Positions 6,136-6,735 of a stretch of DNA of 6,735 nt are shown one piece after another. The DNA is from CAZAGA01 sp041912175. Its GTDB lineage: Bacteria; Chloroflexota; Anaerolineae; Anaerolineales; UBA4823. Position 1 is the first letter of the stretch, and each line of letters begins with the position of its first letter. The DNA lies in the NCBI GenBank assembly GCA_041912175.1, contig JAYRNN010000002.1, positions 1 to 6,735 on the forward strand, in the 5' to 3' direction. Under the pieces are notes generated by a model. It saw only the letters and a list, made by a program, of their open reading frames with translations, did no database searches and was not told the DNA's origin. A program made the position numbers and the translations under genes.

Positions 6136-6735
6136 TTAACGCTCCTCACCGGTGAAAAGCACTTCCAGTAGCTCGATCATAATATTGATTGCGTCTGATG
6201 CTCGTTGGCCTTTCATCCGAGAATAATCCGTATAGCGGATATGCACAGGCACCTCCACATAGCGAAGTTTCAGACGAGAAATTTCACTTACAATTTCAGA
6301 GGCGTGCGCCATGCGGTTCTGGGTTATTTTTATTTTCTTGGCTGCTTCGGCTGAGAATGCCCGCAGGCCATTGTGTGCGTCGCTGAGCCATATCTTTTCG
6401 GTCAGGCCAGTGAATAGGATTGCGAATTTGAGCAGAACTCGCCTTCCCCATGGAATATTCACTGTGGCTCCCCAGATTGGTTCTTCGGTCTCGTTGACCA
6501 GACTTTCTCCTTGTTGTGTTCCAAGAAATCGTGAACCCAAAACGACTTCTGCTTCCTCGCTAAGAATTGGGGCAATCAGCGCCGGAATGTCGCTTACGAG
6601 ATGTTGACCGTCGGCATCGAAAGTCACGAGGATTCGAGCGCCCTCAGCCAAGGCGTATTGAATGCCGGTTGCCAGAGCCGCCCCCTGGCCCAGGTTCACT
6701 GTATGCCTAAGCAAGTGGATCTGCCCGATGGAAGC
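6136..6735 (-). CDS. Family 2 glycosyltransferase, DPM1-like, C-terminal part (truncated by window edge)
   Basis: This is a GT-A glycosyltransferase resembling dolichol/polyprenyl-phosphate sugar synthases, which move a sugar from a nucleotide donor to a lipid phosphate or growing glycan at the cytoplasmic membrane face. The reading frame is open to the right edge, so the N-terminal donor-binding strand is missing; 199 residues are visible. Counting from the edge, they show RHTVNLGQGAAL (10-21), the metal-binding DxD in TFDADGQH (38-45), GSRFLG (67-72), SDAHNGLRAFS (118-128), MAHASEI (142-148), and the end motif YTDYSRMKGQ (168-177). A TTG at 6714 could be mistaken for a start, but the homologous core continues upstream of it (IHLLRH). 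An extra polar stretch at about 73-93 sits where relatives usually pass straight to RRxLLK. No C-terminal membrane helices follow; the DUF2304 protein encoded 2 bases later may supply the membrane part. The acceptor is unknown. Confidence 0.9.
   Translation of the reverse strand, partial: ASIGQIHLLRHTVNLGQGAALATGIQYALAEGARILVTFDADGQHLVSDIPALIAPILSEEAEVVLGSRFLGTQQGESLVNETEEPIWGATVNIPWGRRVLLKFAILFTGLTEKIWLSDAHNGLRAFSAEAAKKIKITQNRMAHASEIVSEISRLKLRYVEVPVHIRYTDYSRMKGQRASDAINIMIELLEVLFTGEER
6142..6147 (-). promoter_or_regulatory. Shine-Dalgarno sequence for the DUF2304 gene
   Basis: On the minus strand GAGGAG lies 8 bases upstream of the ATG at 6133 and inside the last codons of the glycosyltransferase gene. 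It is the only strong ribosome binding site I find; the other internal genes seem to rely on overlap with the preceding stop. Confidence 0.7.

Noticed and set aside
6712..6714. TTG start giving a short 192-residue glycosyltransferase
   Set aside because: The frame stays open to the window edge and the conserved core (IHLLRH before TVNLGQG) continues upstream of this codon. The gene is truncated by the window rather than starting here.
1..6735. CRISPR array, insertion sequence, tRNA or other RNA gene
   Set aside because: No spaced direct repeats, inverted terminal repeats, transposase motifs or tRNA-like folds were noticed, and almost every base is inside a minus-strand coding region.

Overview
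All seven genes lie on the minus strand and read from the right end of the window to the left. They form one compact, probably cotranscribed block for making and exporting a surface polysaccharide or glycoconjugate. No taxonomic marker is present. Balanced base composition, a Pro/Thr-rich stalk on a signal-peptide and C-terminal-anchor surface protein, a DPM1-like glycosyltransferase paired with a DUF2304 protein, and a Wzm/TagG-type exporter together suggest an environmental bacterium of the Chloroflexota (Anaerolineae-like) kind. This is inference, held at low to moderate confidence.

Layout in transcription order: (1) the C-terminal 199 residues of a family 2 glycosyltransferase, cut by the right edge (6136-6735); (2) a three-helix DUF2304 membrane protein (5768-6133); (3) a left-handed beta-helix sugar N-acetyltransferase with a zinc-ribbon tail, WbpD/WlbB-like (5136-5768); (4) a Gfo/Idh/MocA NAD-dependent sugar 3-dehydrogenase, WbpB/WlbA-like (4068-5132); (5) a nucleotide-sugar 6-dehydrogenase with WecC-type signatures (2738-4081); (6) a WecB/WbpI-type UDP-sugar 2-epimerase (1665-2741); (7) a membrane-anchored Asp-box beta-propeller protein, sialidase-like in fold (181-1668); (8) the first 46 residues of an ABC-2 polysaccharide export permease, cut by the left edge (1-139), found by reading the minus strand up to the boundary.

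How they work together: the acetyltransferase, 3-dehydrogenase, 6-dehydrogenase and 2-epimerase are four of the five enzyme types needed to turn UDP-GlcNAc into a 2,3-diacetamido-2,3-dideoxy uronic acid nucleotide (GlcNAc3NAcA, then ManNAc3NAcA). The fifth, a DegT/DnrJ/EryC1 aminotransferase, is not in the window and would be expected just outside it. The permease indicates ABC-transporter-dependent export of the glycan. The glycosyltransferase/DUF2304 pair may build or modify a lipid-linked sugar. The propeller protein is the unexpected member: a surface-tethered lectin-like or hydrolase-like protein between the sugar-nucleotide genes and the exporter.

Genes are separated by at most 3 bases or overlap (TGATG, ATGA, GTGA, and a 14-base overlap), except for 41 bases before the permease. 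I see no convincing promoter, terminator, RNA gene, mobile element or CRISPR. There is no gene-free stretch over 300 bases.
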